Shown here: one piece after another, positions 5,575-6,216 of the stretch
How positions within the stretch are numbered: position 1 is the stretch's first letter
Layout: each line of letters begins with the position of its first letter
NCBI GenBank assembly: GCA_049642465.1
Contig: JBAROV010000023.1
Location: forward strand, 1 to 6,216
DNA from: CAWDPQ01 sp049642465
Lineage (GTDB): Bacteria; Acidobacteriota; Vicinamibacteria; Vicinamibacterales; 2-12-FULL-66-21
Direction: 5' to 3'
Length of the DNA stretch: 6,216 nt
Translations under genes and position numbers: made by a program
The notes under the pieces: generated by a model
What the model was told of the DNA's origin: nothing
Databases searched by the model: none
What the model saw: only the letters and a program-made list of their open reading frames with translations

Positions 5575-6216
5575 CTACTGCTTGAGCGCCTCGGCGACGA
5601 ACGCGAACAACTCCTTCGTCACTGGATCGTTGGCTGCGCCGATGTTGTCGTTGATGCCCGCGTGCGTGGTCTCACGCCCAGCGACAACCTTTGCCGAGAC
5701 TCCCGCCGCCTGGAGCACGGCGGCCAGGCGTCGCGCCTGCGCCGTGGTGTCGGGGTGGCCAGCGATGTGGAGGATGAGGAACGGAGGGATGCCCTTGTCT
5801 CTCGCGACGTGCGTTACGGCGGAGAAGTCGCGATGCTTCGCGGGGTCATCGCCGAATTTCTGCCGATGACCGTAGGTCGGCAGCGGCAGGTGGTGCACTC
5901 GGGCGCGCGTTTCGGCCATCTCGATGATCGCGGGGATGTCGAAGGTGTCGGCATCGACTGGCACGCAGCCCTTGATCATCGTCAGTGAAAGGCCTTCCGC
6001 TTTGACATAGCGATCGTCCGTGCACATCAGCGCGGCGAGCTGCCCGCCGGACGAGTGGCCCATCACCAGCAGTCGGGTCGGATCACCACCGAAGGTCGCG
6101 ATGTTCTTGTGTACCCACCCCAGCGCACTCGCGACGTCGCGGGTGATGGTACCCATGTCAACGGTCGGCAGGAGGCGATGGTTGATCGACACGAAGACGA
6201 AGCCCGCGTCGGTGAA
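5575..6216 (-). CDS. Alpha/beta hydrolase (esterase-like), 5' end beyond window
   Basis: The last 213 residues of an alpha/beta-hydrolase are visible; the frame is open to the right edge (FTDAGFVFVSINHRLLP is the first recognisable strand), so the GTG at 6192 is internal and the true start and the oxyanion-hole HGG motif lie beyond 6216. GHSSGGQLAAL (visible residues 53-63) is the nucleophile elbow, with Ser55 catalytic. PPFLILHIAGHPDTTAQARRLAAVLQAAG (starting at 144) carries the probable acid Asp156, and TTHAGIND holds the probable His185. The arrangement is that of the small carboxylesterase/BD-FAE-like group (Abhydrolase_3 relatives) acting on acetylated sugars or short esters; the true substrate is unknown. 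Its TAG lies 15 bp from the end of the convergent DUF6807 gene, and I see no terminator hairpin with a T-tract between them. Confidence 0.88.
   Translation of the reverse strand, partial: FTDAGFVFVSINHRLLPTVDMGTITRDVASALGWVHKNIATFGGDPTRLLVMGHSSGGQLAALMCTDDRYVKAEGLSLTMIKGCVPVDADTFDIPAIIEMAETRARVHHLPLPTYGHRQKFGDDPAKHRDFSAVTHVARDKGIPPFLILHIAGHPDTTAQARRLAAVLQAAGVSAKVVAGRETTHAGINDNIGAANDPVTKELFAFVAEALKQ

Noticed and set aside
5554..5580. Bidirectional terminator between the convergent DUF6807 and hydrolase genes
   Set aside because: Only a 3-bp CGG/CCG stem and distant CAGT/ACTG arms can pair, and no T-tract follows on either strand.

Overview
The window is high-GC bacterial DNA, densely packed with genes, nearly all of them for exported or envelope proteins. 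The mix is a DUF1800/DUF1501 pair, a DUF1080 (3-keto-glycoside hydrolase-like) protein, a DUF6807 protein and a small beta-barrel protein. This fits an Acidobacteriota-type genome (Vicinamibacteria would be my first guess), with Planctomycetota or Gemmatimonadota as alternatives. This is inferred from gene content; no rRNA or marker gene is present.

Left part (1-3487, all minus strand, transcribed right to left): a compact four-gene run in the order DUF1800, Tat-exported DUF1501, small outer-membrane beta-barrel protein, lipoprotein cut off by the left edge. Spacing is 7 bp, a 4-base GTGA overlap and 5 bp, so it reads as one operon. Just before DUF1800 is a good sigma70-type promoter (TTAACA, 17 bp, TATTAT), placed so close to the ATG that the mRNA should be almost leaderless. 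A large nested inverted repeat at 3511-3561 covers the -35 box and the spacer. It is the most striking non-coding signal in the window and is probably an operator.

Middle (3562-4590): about 110 bp between the palindrome and the DUF1080 gene shows faint coding character and may be a gene remnant. The minus-strand DUF1080 gene follows, then a 145-bp divergent intergenic region with a short perfect palindrome.

Right part (4591-6216): a plus-strand DUF6807 gene with a clear ribosome binding site meets, tail to tail and 15 bp apart, a minus-strand alpha/beta hydrolase gene that runs off the right edge.

Working together: DUF1080, DUF6807 and the esterase-like hydrolase look like parts of exported carbohydrate or ester catabolism. 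The DUF1800/DUF1501/barrel/lipoprotein operon looks like a separate envelope-associated system of unknown function. No RNA genes, CRISPR arrays, insertion sequences or integrases were seen.
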